NCBI GenBank assembly: GCA_002498285.1
Contig: DAGU01000072.1
Location: forward strand, 1-28,034
Origin: Methanomassiliicoccus sp. UBA386
Lineage (GTDB): Archaea > Thermoplasmatota > Thermoplasmata > Methanomassiliicoccales > Methanomassiliicoccaceae
Length of the DNA stretch: 28,034 bases
Direction of reading: 5' to 3'
Made by a program: the position numbers and the translations under genes. Below are positions 1-7,840 of this stretch, one piece after another. Every line of letters starts with the position of its first letter. Positions within the stretch are counted from its first letter, which is position 1. The notes beneath the pieces were generated by a model, which was not told the origin of the DNA, made no database searches, and saw nothing but the letters and a program-made list of their open reading frames with translations.

Positions 1-3000
1 TGCGGACCTGGGCCCACGTTTCCTGGGGCCCGGCGAAGGAGCAGGAGACATTGAGGCTTGAGGAGGAGACCGTCCCGCCGGCGGGACCGAGTATCTCGAT
101 CTCCGGGGCCGCTGCGGCCACGGTGAACATCGCTTTGCTGGAGGCGGTGTTGCCCACGGCGTCCCTGGCGGTGATGGTGAGAACGTGCTCGCCATCGTCC
201 AGGTTGGCCGAGAGGTCTATGCTTCCGACATTGCGGTACGTTTCGGCCGCCCCGCCGTCCAGGCGGACCGTCGTGGTGACGCCCCCGGAGCCCTGGTCCG
301 ACACCTTGATCGATATGGCGACCGCGGACGAGCCGAGCACGCCCGGGGCCGGGGACACTATGACGATGACCGGCCGGGTCTGGTCCAGCCTGAAGATGGA
401 CGACGTTTCGGCCATGTTCCCCGCCCGGTCGTACGCCCTTACCCTGACGGCATGCTGCCCGTCAGGAAGTCCGATGAACGTCCTCGCCTCGCTCAGGCCC
501 GCGTCCTCGAAGGCGAGGTCATCCAGGCTTACCTCGTAGCGGTCGATGCCTGCCCCGCCGTCGCTGGCGGTCCACCTCACCGTCGCGGAGCCGGTCCATT
601 TGCCATTCGCCGGGCTCACGATCTGCAGCGAGGGCGAGGTGGCGTCGGGGATGAACACCTCGAGCGGCTCGCTCCACAGGCCGGGGCCCAGGCGGCTGAG
701 CGCCCTGATGCGGTAGCTGTACGTGGCCATCTCGCGGACCAGGTCCTCCATGGAGCGATGCTCGGCAGTCAGGTTGGAGCGCTTCACGCCGTCGGGGCCG
801 GTGCGCTCCACCTCGTACCCGATCGGCTCCGCCAGGGTGAACCCCGGCTCGCTCCAGGAGAGGAGCGACACATCGCCGGAGACCTCGGACGAGAGCGTCC
901 GGGGTGCGGAGGCGAGCGCCGAGAACGGACGCTCATCAGTTGAAAGGCCGACAGAATAGGGCGAGTCCGCGTACCAGTCCCCATCCTCGTCCGCGGTCCA
1001 ATCGGACCAGTGGTTGCCGTGCCCGTCCTTGCTCCACGAAGAGCCGGCCAGATCCATGGCCTGGGCCCTGGTGCCGTCGTTGCTTCCCGTGATGCCATTG
1101 TTCCGGACGAACGCATTGAGGTGGACGACCCATCCGGATGACCGGGCCACCAGGGCGTGGCCTTCGTTGTCCCTGAACAGGTTTCCGCTAACGGTCCCGA
1201 CCCCGTCGATATCGGCCCCGATCCCGTTGCCGATGAACTCGTTCCCGTCGATGATGGCGATGGAGCGTTCCACCAGCAGACCTATGCCATTGGCGGTGAA
1301 CGTGCTTCCGGTAACGCGCACGTTGCTCGCGTTGTACAGATGCATCGCCGCCCCCTCCGCGCCCCTCAGGGCCGTGTTGGATATGACGAGATGCAGGGTG
1401 GTGTTCCCCAGGTACATGCCGCCCGGGCCGGCCATGCTCATCGACATGCCCGATATCGTTATGGGCGAGTCCACGCTCCCGGATCCGGCCCATCCCATAT
1501 GGGCCGCCATGCTCAGCAGCTCCGCGTCGCCGTCAATGTGAAGCTCGATGGGGGCCCATGAGATCGCGTCCACCAGTCCGGCCCCTCCCCCTGCTCCCAG
1601 GCGCTGATAGCTCCAGCATACCTCATGCTCGCCGGCCGGGAGGGCGATGTTCTCCGACCGCCACCCGGTGGTGCCGCCGATGGAGAGGACCTCGGTTCCG
1701 TCAAGGCATAGTGACAAGGTGTCGTCGTAGCCCATCGCATCGATCCTCCAGTTGAAGGCGAGGGAGCCGGGCCCGGACATGTTGGTCCTCATCCATGACC
1801 AGCCGGACGCTATGTCCCCGCTCTGCGCCGCCGTCCCGCCTTCCGAGGGATCGACCTCCGCGGCCGTCCAGGAGGCCGTCCCACCAGTGGTCAGACCGGG
1901 CCTGGGCCAGTCCAGGGCGATGTCGAGCGGCACGGCCCCATACGTCGGCGCCTCCACCGACGCGGCCGCGGCCTTCGATGCCGTGCCGGAGCTCGGCACG
2001 TCGGAAGATGCGAAGGAGACCGTGGACGGGCGGCCGGGAGCGTATATGTCGTAACATTCCATTCGGAGCGAGGATATGGTGCACGCACCTGTCACGGTGA
2101 GCTCGAACGCCTGCCCCGGGCGTTCGTACTCGTCGCTGACGTCCAGCAGCATGAAGGAGGGCATGGGGACCCTGGCGGCGTTGGCATCCGTCCGGTAGCT
2201 CGGCCTTACCGTCTCGTCACCGGTGCCGACAGCGATCTGGGAGTCCTGACAGGGCACGCCGTCGAAATGCCAGACCGCCAGGGCAGAAGGCTCATAGTCC
2301 ACCCGGTCCACGACGTAGGTGAGGCACAGTTTGCCGGCGGCGCCGACCTCCTTGACGGCGTCGTAGGTCATCCAGTAGAACCCATCGTCGCCGAAGTCGG
2401 AACCCCAGGAGTTCACCACCTTGAACGCCCCCCGCTCCCCATCCTCGACGATGGAATCGTCATAGCCCACCAGGGCCTGGGCGTGGTCCACGAGCCCGAC
2501 CGCGTACTCCCGGCTGGACAGCACATGGTTGTCACCGAAGAAGTCGAGGTTGCTCGACGTCATGGCGAAGGTCACGGGAACCCCTGAGACGATGAGAGCT
2601 TTGACGCCCTCGATGGTGGCATCCCCCTCGTAGCCCAATGACATAGTCTCCAGGGGGCGATGGAGGGGCGCCTCCCTGAACGCCTCCTCCGATCCCCAGG
2701 ACCAGCAGTCGCCCTCATCGTACGGCATGGTGGCCATGGTGGCCGCGCCCCAGTCGCACAGCGCGTCGGCCACCGCTTCCATCCAGGAGCCCTCATCCTG
2801 CCCCCCCGACGCTCGATTGTAGCCCCAGGCGGGAGAGATCTGATGCTCCAGATTGGTCTTCGCATCGGTCCAGTCATTGTCCCTGGCCTCCTGGTACCCA
2901 TAGCAGTAATAGGCCAGGGCCCAGGCCGCACAGCTGCCCTGGCTGCCTTGGTCCCCCACCGCCGGGAACCATGGGTCGAGGGACAGGTCGATCGACGAGG

Positions 3001-3256
3001 GAACGGACGCCGCCAGCGCCATCGGGGCCGCTGATCGTCCCTGCAGCTCATTGCGGACTCCGTCGGGAGGAGGGACGAAGCCCGTTCCACGACCTTCCCA
3101 CGCATATTCCTGACCATATAATTGAGGCGGGACGTCGGCGGGCGCGTATTCCGGAGCGGCCGGGATGGCCAGGACCATGGGGGATATCGACAGGAGTAGC
3201 AACAGGACGGCGGCGAACGCTGCCATGTACCGCGGGAGGCCGTGCGAGGACGTCAC
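1..3256 (-). CDS. Secreted papain-family (C1) cysteine protease with beta-helix and Ig/Fn3-like modules, C-terminus outside window
   Basis: This frame is open from position 3256 to the left edge (about 1,085 residues visible; no stop reached). I chose the GTG at 3256 because it puts an arginine before the hydrophobic stretch of a signal peptide (about residues 11-30, ending in AxA-like sites); an ATG at 3226 is the alternative. A papain-type domain follows. Cys109 lies in GDQGSQGSCAAWA, His258 in VDHAQALVGYDD and Asn282 in KVVNSWGSDFGDDGFYW, so the whole catalytic triad is present. A jelly-roll-like region lies around residues 420-540. Next comes a NosD-like parallel beta-helix (about 585-760) ending in the typical NHWSDW...DGDWYADSPY signature, then an Fn3-like domain (about 783-872) and at least two Ig-like domains. 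Probably an extracellular or cell-surface protease; the missing C-terminus may carry an anchor. Substrate unknown. Confidence 0.88.
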   Translation of the reverse strand, partial: MTSSHGLPRYMAAFAAVLLLLLSISPMVLAIPAAPEYAPADVPPQLYGQEYAWEGRGTGFVPPPDGVRNELQGRSAAPMALAASVPSSIDLSLDPWFPAVGDQGSQGSCAAWALAYYCYGYQEARDNDWTDAKTNLEHQISPAWGYNRASGGQDEGSWMEAVADALCDWGAATMATMPYDEGDCWSWGSEEAFREAPLHRPLETMSLGYEGDATIEGVKALIVSGVPVTFAMTSSNLDFFGDNHVLSSREYAVGLVDHAQALVGYDDSIVEDGERGAFKVVNSWGSDFGDDGFYWMTYDAVKEVGAAGKLCLTYVVDRVDYEPSALAVWHFDGVPCQDSQIAVGTGDETVRPSYRTDANAARVPMPSFMLLDVSDEYERPGQAFELTVTGACTISSLRMECYDIYAPGRPSTVSFASSDVPSSGTASKAAAASVEAPTYGAVPLDIALDWPRPGLTTGGTASWTAAEVDPSEGGTAAQSGDIASGWSWMRTNMSGPGSLAFNWRIDAMGYDDTLSLCLDGTEVLSIGGTTGWRSENIALPAGEHEVCWSYQRLGAGGGAGLVDAISWAPIELHIDGDAELLSMAAHMGWAGSGSVDSPITISGMSMSMAGPGGMYLGNTTLHLVISNTALRGAEGAAMHLYNASNVRVTGSTFTANGIGLLVERSIAIIDGNEFIGNGIGADIDGVGTVSGNLFRDNEGHALVARSSGWVVHLNAFVRNNGITGSNDGTRAQAMDLAGSSWSKDGHGNHWSDWTADEDGDWYADSPYSVGLSTDERPFSALASAPRTLSSEVSGDVSLLSWSEPGFTLAEPIGYEVERTGPDGVKRSNLTAEHRSMEDLVREMATYSYRIRALSRLGPGLWSEPLEVFIPDATSPSLQIVSPANGKWTGSATVRWTASDGGAGIDRYEVSLDDLAFEDAGLSEARTFIGLPDGQHAVRVRAYDRAGNMAETSSIFRLDQTRPVIVIVSPAPGVLGSSAVAISIKVSDQGSGGVTTTVRLDGGAAETYRNVGSIDLSANLDDGEHVLTITARDAVGNTASSKAMFTVAAAAPEIEILGPAGGTVSSSSLNVSCSFAGPQETWAQVR

Positions 3257-3305
3257 GGGAGTTCAAGGAAGGGAACCGGTTGGGCCTCTTTAAGGTTTGT
3301 ACCTA

Positions 3306-3314
3306 GATATAATA
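3306..3314 (-). promoter_or_regulatory. Probable TATA box of the protease gene
   Basis: On the minus strand this reads TATTATATC inside an A/T-rich stretch (3306-3325) that stands out from GC-rich surroundings. It lies about 50 bp before the GTG at 3256, implying a leader of roughly 25-30 nt. A second A/T patch at 3289-3298 is an alternative. Confidence 0.45.
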
Positions 3315-3339
3315 ATTAAATTGATGACGATGTGCGCTC

Positions 3340-4188
3340 TCATCGCCTGATGTTCTTGATTCGTTCCTCCAACTCTGCCTCGGTCATTCCCACCAGGGGA
3401 TGGAACGCCGGGACCCCGGCATCGGCGGCGCACGCAAGGTCGATGTCCTCCAGCCGGTGGCCGAACACCGCCCCCAGGGCCTTGGACGCGCGCACCGCCG
3501 ACTGCAGCGAGCTGCTCTCCAGCCTTTTCAGCCGCGGGTCCCAGGCGTCCAGGACGTCGGCGTGCTCGTCGCCCCACACGAGCACCTTGCAGCCGCGCTT
3601 CATGAGCATCCAGGCCGCCAGGGCGTCACGCTCGCTATGCACCGAGGCCACCACCTTTCCCTGGCTGCCGAGCGGCAGGCCGCCCGGTCCGGGGATATAG
3701 CGGTCGAAGATGAAGGCCCTCCTGCCCCGCACCTCCACGTATATGATGACCTCCGGGCAGGTGAGGTCGACCCTCGCTCCCCGGTCCTCGTTGGCCAGGA
3801 AGATCGCCGAACCGACCTCGCGTCCAACGTCCATGCTGGTGTAGGGATGGGTTCCCTCCCTGCGGGCCTTGACGGCGAACGAAGCCCCCTGACCTAGGAC
3901 AAAACGGGACATCTCCGCCGCCACGCTTTGCATCTCATCCATGTCGGAGCCGCATTCTATGGCCGGGCTCACCGAGGCGACGCCGAATACGCGGACGAGC
4001 GCGGACACCGCCTCGTCGATGCGATCGGTGCGAACGTAGATGCGCCCCGCCTCGCAGTTGATCAGCGCCTCGATCCTCCCCCTAGCCAGGGCGGCCTCCA
4101 TATTATCGAGCAGTATCGATTCGAAGTGCCTGCGCACCCCGGGGGACTTGAGGCCCACCTCGGCATACCGGACCAGGATGATATTCAC
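3340..4188 (-). CDS. ThiI-like THUMP-domain protein with degenerate PP-loop
   Basis: This 282-aa protein resembles the N-terminal two thirds of ThiI, the tRNA 4-thiouridine/thiazole sulfurtransferase. It has the N-terminal ferredoxin-like opening (NIILVRYAEVGLKSPGVRR), a THUMP domain (about residues 58-165, with KARREGTHPYTSMDVGREVG) and the linker FDRYIPGPGGLPLGSQGKVV that leads into the PP-loop ATPase. Where active ThiI has SGGIDSP, this protein has residues 183-190 VHSERDAL, although the flanking AAWMLMKRGCKV is retained. It also ends early, with no full PP-loop fold and no rhodanese domain (usual length about 380-480 aa). It may therefore bind tRNA without adenylating it, or work with a separate ATPase. 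The start is GTG, probably leaderless. Family assignment is strong; loss of activity is inferred. Confidence 0.82.
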   Translation of the reverse strand: MNIILVRYAEVGLKSPGVRRHFESILLDNMEAALARGRIEALINCEAGRIYVRTDRIDEAVSALVRVFGVASVSPAIECGSDMDEMQSVAAEMSRFVLGQGASFAVKARREGTHPYTSMDVGREVGSAIFLANEDRGARVDLTCPEVIIYVEVRGRRAFIFDRYIPGPGGLPLGSQGKVVASVHSERDALAAWMLMKRGCKVLVWGDEHADVLDAWDPRLKRLESSSLQSAVRASKALGAVFGHRLEDIDLACAADAGVPAFHPLVGMTEAELEERIKNIRR

Positions 4189-4210
4189 GCCCCATCCATC
4201 GCCCCGGCGG

Positions 4211-4220
4211 TAAAAAAACC
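4211..4220 (-). promoter_or_regulatory. Probable TATA box of the ThiI-like gene
   Basis: The minus strand reads GGTTTTTTTA, centred about 27 bp upstream of the GTG at 4188. That spacing fits an archaeal promoter producing a leaderless transcript. Confidence 0.45.
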
Positions 4221-4230
4221 TTCCCGGAGG

Positions 4231-4240
4231 AAATATCTAT
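4231..4240 (+). promoter_or_regulatory. Probable TATA box of the TSUP transporter gene
   Basis: AAATATCTAT is centred about 25 bp before the GTG at 4261, as expected for a leaderless archaeal mRNA. The next upstream gene is divergent, so this 72-bp gap must hold two promoters. Confidence 0.55.
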
Positions 4241-4260
4241 AGGCTCACCTATGGTCAATC

Positions 4261-5094
4261 GTGGACCTCCTGCTCACCGCCGGAGTGCTGCTGGCCTCAG
4301 CGTTCGCCGGCATCATCGGCTCGATGTTCGGCCTGGGCGGCGGCATCATCATCATCCCATTATTGACCCTGGGGCTGGGGTTCGAAATGAAGGATGCCAT
4401 CGGGGCCAGCCTGATAGGCGTCATAGCGTCCTCCACCGGGGCGGCCGGCAGGTACGTCAGCGAGGGCCTGGTGAACATACGCCTGGGGATGTTGATGGAG
4501 CCGGCCACCACGGTGGGCTCCATCGCCGGGGCGTTCCTGGCCGTGTACCTCGACCAGGAGATCCTGGCCCTGGCGTTCGCCGCCGTCCTGCTATACAGCG
4601 CCTACTATATGTTCAAGAAGCCGGAGGTGACGGTGCACTCCCGCCGGGAGGGGTTCTGCCGTTTTCTTGATTCGTCCTATGTGGACCCGCAGACGGGCGA
4701 GAAGGTCGAATACGGTGTGCATAACCTTCGCCGCGGATTGTTGGCCAGCTTCGCCGCGGGAAACATGTCGGGCATGCTGGGCGTTGGCGGAGGCATCGTC
4801 AAGGTGCCGGCCATGAACGTGTGGATGGGCGTCCCCATGAGAGCGGCCACGTCGACCAGCAACTTCATGATCGGCGTGACGGCGGTGGCTGGAGCGTCGG
4901 TCCTGTACGTCAACGGACTGGTCCCGCCGGTGCTGGCCGCCACCGTGGCCCTGGGCGTCTTTGCTGGCGCGAGCATGGGCCCCCGGCTGGTCAGGCACAC
5001 CGCCGGAAGGACCCTCCGTCGTTACTTCGCCATCGTGCTGATCGCCATCTCGGCCCTCATGGTCCTGGAGGCGCTCGGGCTGGGGGGTGCCTGA
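4261..5094 (+). CDS. TauE/SafE (TSUP) family anion permease
   Basis: A 277-aa integral membrane protein of the TSUP family, which exports or imports small sulfur or organic anions such as sulfite, sulfoacetate or taurine. It shows the two-repeat layout of the family. Repeat one opens with AFAGIIGSMFGLGGGIIIIPLL and repeat two with AAGNMSGMLGVGGGIVKVPAM. Each has the glycine-rich G(L/V)GGG motif, and hydrophobic helices run to the C-terminus. A short cytoplasmic segment (about residues 120-150) separates the halves. The GTG start is supported by the TATA spacing. The stop overlaps the next gene's ATG (TGATG), so the two are co-translated. The transported substrate cannot be read from sequence. 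Confidence 0.9.
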   Translation: MDLLLTAGVLLASAFAGIIGSMFGLGGGIIIIPLLTLGLGFEMKDAIGASLIGVIASSTGAAGRYVSEGLVNIRLGMLMEPATTVGSIAGAFLAVYLDQEILALAFAAVLLYSAYYMFKKPEVTVHSRREGFCRFLDSSYVDPQTGEKVEYGVHNLRRGLLASFAAGNMSGMLGVGGGIVKVPAMNVWMGVPMRAATSTSNFMIGVTAVAGASVLYVNGLVPPVLAATVALGVFAGASMGPRLVRHTAGRTLRRYFAIVLIAISALMVLEALGLGGA

Positions 5095-5420
5095 TGGAGT
5101 CGGAGAGGCGCCTGGACCGCTACGTGAGCATGGTGCTGCGCGCCGGCATGCTGCTCAGCGTGGCGGTGATGGCCATCGGCCTCCTGCTGTACATCCTGTC
5201 TCCCGGACCGGCGGACAGCATTCCCCTGGACCGCCTCCCCGAGGAGCTCATGAACGGTTCATCGGTCGCGGTCATCAGCCTGGGGATCCTTTTCCTGATC
5301 ATCACCCCTCTCGCCCGGGTGGTGGCCGCCGCCCTGGTGTTCGCCGTTGACCGGGAGTTCCGCTTCGTGCTGGCATCGCTGGCCGTCCTAGCCGCCATCA
5401 CCCTGGCCATCATGCTTTGA
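5094..5420 (+). CDS. DUF1634-type small membrane protein
   Basis: A 108-aa protein with three hydrophobic helices: about residues 15-38 (GMLLSVAVMAIGLLLYIL), 62-84 (VAVISLGILFLIITPLARVV) and 90-108. A charged N-terminus (MESERRLDRYVSMVLRAG) precedes them. Length, topology and the LFLIITPLARV segment match DUF1634, a family usually encoded directly after a TSUP permease, as here. The ATG shares one base with the permease stop codon. A role as accessory subunit of the permease is inferred from context; no biochemical function is known to me. Confidence 0.82.
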   Translation: MESERRLDRYVSMVLRAGMLLSVAVMAIGLLLYILSPGPADSIPLDRLPEELMNGSSVAVISLGILFLIITPLARVVAAALVFAVDREFRFVLASLAVLAAITLAIML

Positions 5421-5490
5421 TATCTTTCTACGGACCGCGATGGAAACCTTCATAGCCCTGCGTAAGGTTCCATTGGCGGGGTGCGGCGGG

Positions 5491-6813
5491 ATGGGGCGGG
5501 GGCATGACGAGGAGGAGCGATGGTACTATTCGTTCCTGCCCAACAACATGGCGGGCGGGGCAACCTCTCCGCTCATCCCCCTGTTCGTGACCGAGGTTCT
5601 GGGGGGCCCCCTCACCCAGGTCGGACTTGTGTCCGCCTTCTCATCGCTGGCATCGGTCCCGTCCAACATCATATGGGGGAACCTCTCCGACGCCGTCAAG
5701 AAGAGGCGGGTGTTCATCCTCATCGGGTTCGGAGGGCTGGCCCTCACCCTCCTGATGATGGGGCTGGCCACCACCATGAACAGCTATCTGTTCGCCAACC
5801 TCATGATGGGCGCGCTGTCCAGCGCGGCGGCCCCGGTCGGTACCGTGCTGGTCCTGGAGTCGTTCAAGCGGTCGGAATGGGCCCAACGACTGGGGGACTT
5901 CTCCAGGGTGGGAGGGATAGGATGGGTGATCGGGCTGATACTCGGAACGATATGGCTGTCATCCTTCGAATCCGGCGAGGGGGAGTTCGCCATGCGCGCC
6001 CTTTTCCTCGTGGGATCGGCCCTGTCCACCCTATCGATGGTCTTGGCCTACAAATGGGTCCCGGAGCCGCGCTTCAAGCTCGACCGCCGGATCCTGGACG
6101 GCCCCCTGCTGGACATACCCCTGATGATCGCCGAGAAGGCCCGGTACCTCCCGCACCGGGTGGCCCACGTGCTGCGCATAACCTCCAGAAGCATCCAGGC
6201 GGAGAACTTTCCCTCCAAGCTGCGGCGCTACTACGCCTGCACGCTCATCGTCTTCACCGGATTCCACACCTTCTTCGTGGCGTTCCCGGTGTTCCTCAAG
6301 CAGTATGTCGGGCTGTTCAGCTGGGAGGTCTTCCTGATATACGTGGCGGCCAGCCTGGCATCAGCTATGACCTACTCATCGGCGGGCCGCTGGGCGACGG
6401 TGGTGGGTAGCAAGAAGGTCTACGCCGCCTCGGTCACGGGCCGCATCATTCTGTTCCCCCTGGCCTTCACCATCACCCTGTTCCCCCTTGGACGGTGGGA
6501 GACGGTAGCGGCGTTCTGCGTCCTTCATGGCCTGATCGGGTTCTGCTGGGCCAACATATCGGTGGCCGGCAACCATATGGTGGCCAAGATATCGCTCCCT
6601 GGATTCAGGGCAGAGTCCACCGGCATGTACACATCCATGCAGGGGATGGCCATCATAACCGGGGCTATCGTTGGCGGCTTCGTGGGCCAGTATATGGGCT
6701 ATCAGGCCCTGTTCGTCCTGTCATCGCTCTTCATGGTTGTCGGACTGATGCTGCTTTCGAAGATCGATACGGAAATGGAGATGCTGGAGGACGAACAGGT
6801 CGGCGACCTGTGA
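5491..6813 (+). CDS. Major facilitator superfamily transporter
   Basis: A 440-aa protein with about 12 hydrophobic helices in two halves, separated by a basic/amphipathic cytoplasmic loop (around residues 190-250, PRFKLDRRILDG to FPSKLRRYYACT). The MFS loop 2-3 signature appears as WGNLSDAVKKRRVFILIG. The second half has GRWATVVGSKKVYAASVTGR in the equivalent place. The N-terminus (EERWYYSFLPNNMAGGATSPLIPLFV) resembles archaeal drug/sugar efflux MFS proteins. I prefer the ATG at 5491, which follows a GGGGTG purine-rich site; an in-frame ATG at 5440 would add 17 residues. The gene starts soon after the TSUP/DUF1634 pair and may be co-transcribed. Substrate unknown. The stop directly abuts the convergent flavodoxin stop. 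Confidence 0.88.
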   Translation: MGRGHDEEERWYYSFLPNNMAGGATSPLIPLFVTEVLGGPLTQVGLVSAFSSLASVPSNIIWGNLSDAVKKRRVFILIGFGGLALTLLMMGLATTMNSYLFANLMMGALSSAAAPVGTVLVLESFKRSEWAQRLGDFSRVGGIGWVIGLILGTIWLSSFESGEGEFAMRALFLVGSALSTLSMVLAYKWVPEPRFKLDRRILDGPLLDIPLMIAEKARYLPHRVAHVLRITSRSIQAENFPSKLRRYYACTLIVFTGFHTFFVAFPVFLKQYVGLFSWEVFLIYVAASLASAMTYSSAGRWATVVGSKKVYAASVTGRIILFPLAFTITLFPLGRWETVAAFCVLHGLIGFCWANISVAGNHMVAKISLPGFRAESTGMYTSMQGMAIITGAIVGGFVGQYMGYQALFVLSSLFMVVGLMLLSKIDTEMEMLEDEQVGDL

Positions 6814-7242
6814 TCAGAGCCTGTTGGGCAGGTTCCTCCCGTACGCGAATGCCATGTCCTTCTCCCCTTCCATTAGGACCTTGCCCGCGGCCAGACTGAA
6901 ATATGTCTGATCAAGCAGCTCGATCCCGCTGGCGCTCATGGCCGCGGCGATCTTTTCCACCGATCCCGGGGAAGCATTGGCCATCCGGGTCTCGAACGCA
7001 ATGCCCTTAAGTCCGTCCTTACCGGCCGCGCCCTTGATGACCTTGGCCGCCTTCCTCCCCGCTAGGAAGCCGTTGGGGCTGCCAACTACCAGGAGCTCTG
7101 CGCCCTGGAGGTCCGCCGGGATGACCGCCCCCGCCGGCTTGCACTCCGCGGCAATGCCCATATGTCTCATTCCAGAGCAAATCGCTTCTGCGACCTTGTC
7201 GGCGTCCCCGTTCGCAGAGTCGTAGACTACTAATGCCTTCAT
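6814..7242 (-). CDS. Flavodoxin-like protein
   Basis: A 142-aa single-domain flavodoxin-fold protein. It begins MKALVVYDSANGDADKVAEAI, equivalent to the first beta strand and phosphate-binding loop of flavodoxins; the loop (DSANGDAD) is atypical, lacking the usual T/S-x-T-G-N-T. Residues 50-66 (LLVVGSPNGFLAGRKAA) match the second flavin-binding strand and loop. The start is chosen from a strong Shine-Dalgarno AGGAGG about 8 nt before the ATG at 7242. An ORF extending to 7317 would place the TATA box and the SD inside the coding region. Likely an FMN electron carrier or flavin-dependent helper; with the altered loop, FMN binding is not certain. Upstream lies a palindrome-rich promoter. Confidence 0.8.
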   Translation of the reverse strand: MKALVVYDSANGDADKVAEAICSGMRHMGIAAECKPAGAVIPADLQGAELLVVGSPNGFLAGRKAAKVIKGAAGKDGLKGIAFETRMANASPGSVEKIAAAMSASGIELLDQTYFSLAAGKVLMEGEKDMAFAYGRNLPNRL

Positions 7243-7288
7243 CCTATATCTCCTCCTAAATAATTCCAAAGGAGATATTGGTCTGTCG

Positions 7289-7298
7289 GAGTATATCA
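7289..7298 (-). promoter_or_regulatory. Probable TATA box of the flavodoxin gene
   Basis: The minus strand reads TGATATACTC here, about 50 bp before the ATG at 7242. This predicts a leader of about 20-25 nt that contains the AGGAGG ribosome binding site at about 7251-7258. Confidence 0.5.
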
Positions 7299-7308
7299 TT
7301 TTCCATGG

Positions 7309-7336
7309 TGGATGCATCGTTCGAACGATCCATCCA
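7309..7336. promoter_or_regulatory. 28-bp near-perfect palindrome upstream of flavodoxin TATA box (operator candidate)
   Basis: TGGATGCATCGTTC followed directly by GAACGATCCATCCA. The two 14-bp arms match at 13 of 14 positions with no spacer. The site lies just upstream of the flavodoxin TATA/BRE region on the minus strand, where an archaeal activator or repressor dimer would bind. A related but spaced inverted repeat (ATGGATG...CATCCAT) follows at 7353-7382. Confidence 0.55.
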
Positions 7337-7352
7337 TGTTTGTCCAGTACTG

Positions 7353-7382
7353 ATGGATGCTAGGTGCGTTCGTTCCATCCAT
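7353..7382. repeat. Second inverted repeat, related to the 7309 palindrome
   Basis: ATGGATG (7353-7359) and CATCCAT (7376-7382) are perfect inverted arms separated by 16 bp that include GCGTTCGTTC. The arm sequence GGATG/CATCC and the CGTTCG core recur in the neighbouring palindrome, suggesting two binding sites for one regulator. Confidence 0.45.
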
Positions 7383-7391
7383 ACAGGAACG

Positions 7392-7772
7392 TCAACCTTT
7401 CCCCAGCACGCTGACCTTGACATGGTGCGCGTAGTTGAGGTGCTTCGCCAGGCTGTATGAGAGGTCGTCGAACGCATGGCCGAACACCGCAGTGCCGCAC
7501 AGAGGGCATCGAACCGACTGCATCACATCCTCTCCCGGATGCACCGCCTCCTCTGGGTGATGGCCCTCCCGGATCCTTCTCTCGTCATAGGGAAGGTCGG
7601 CCAGACTGCCGCTCTCCGACCTCTGGCAGGCAGTCCCCTCGGTACCGCCCCTCAGGTCGCACAGGCCGGTGAAGCCGTGGCGGGAAGCGAAGTGCTCCTG
7701 CAGGTTGAGGCTGAGATCGTTCTCCCCCTCCCCCTCCAGCTCATCGTTGCATATCGGACATATCACCATCAT
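7392..7772 (-). CDS. Small protein with two C2H2-like zinc fingers
   Basis: A 126-aa protein that is an internal duplication around a polar linker. The first unit is CPIC...DLSLNLQEHFASRH (residues about 5-32). The second is CPLC...DDLSYSLAKHLNYAHH (about 90-117). Both have CPxC, about 15-20 residues, then DLSxxLxxHxxxxH, which gives two Cys2His2 zinc sites. The linker is acidic and contains two further cysteines. The ATG at 7772 (another at 7769) sits about 34 bp after a TATA-like GTATTTATG at 7801-7811 on the minus strand. No enzymatic motif is visible. It could bind nucleic acid or protein; I cannot name a function. The neighbouring genes on this strand also encode zinc-ribbon and flavodoxin proteins, but the promoters look separate. 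Confidence 0.72.
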   Translation of the reverse strand: MMVICPICNDELEGEGENDLSLNLQEHFASRHGFTGLCDLRGGTEGTACQRSESGSLADLPYDERRIREGHHPEEAVHPGEDVMQSVRCPLCGTAVFGHAFDDLSYSLAKHLNYAHHVKVSVLGKG

Positions 7773-7800
7773 TTAGACCGTTCACGTCTTGGAGCTGGGG

Positions 7801-7811
7801 GCATAAATACG
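7801..7811 (-). promoter_or_regulatory. Probable TATA box of the zinc-finger gene
   Basis: The minus strand reads CGTATTTATGC, about 34 bp upstream of the ATG at 7772, implying a leader of under 10 nt. Confidence 0.5.
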
Positions 7812-7840
7812 CGACGACCCCGCACGGCAAGGGGTTCCGC

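Noticed and set aside
3322..3352. TGATGA followed by CTGATG, resembling box C/D sRNA elements
   Set aside because: No final D box at proper spacing and no terminal stem; the sequence also covers the 3' end of the ThiI-like gene.
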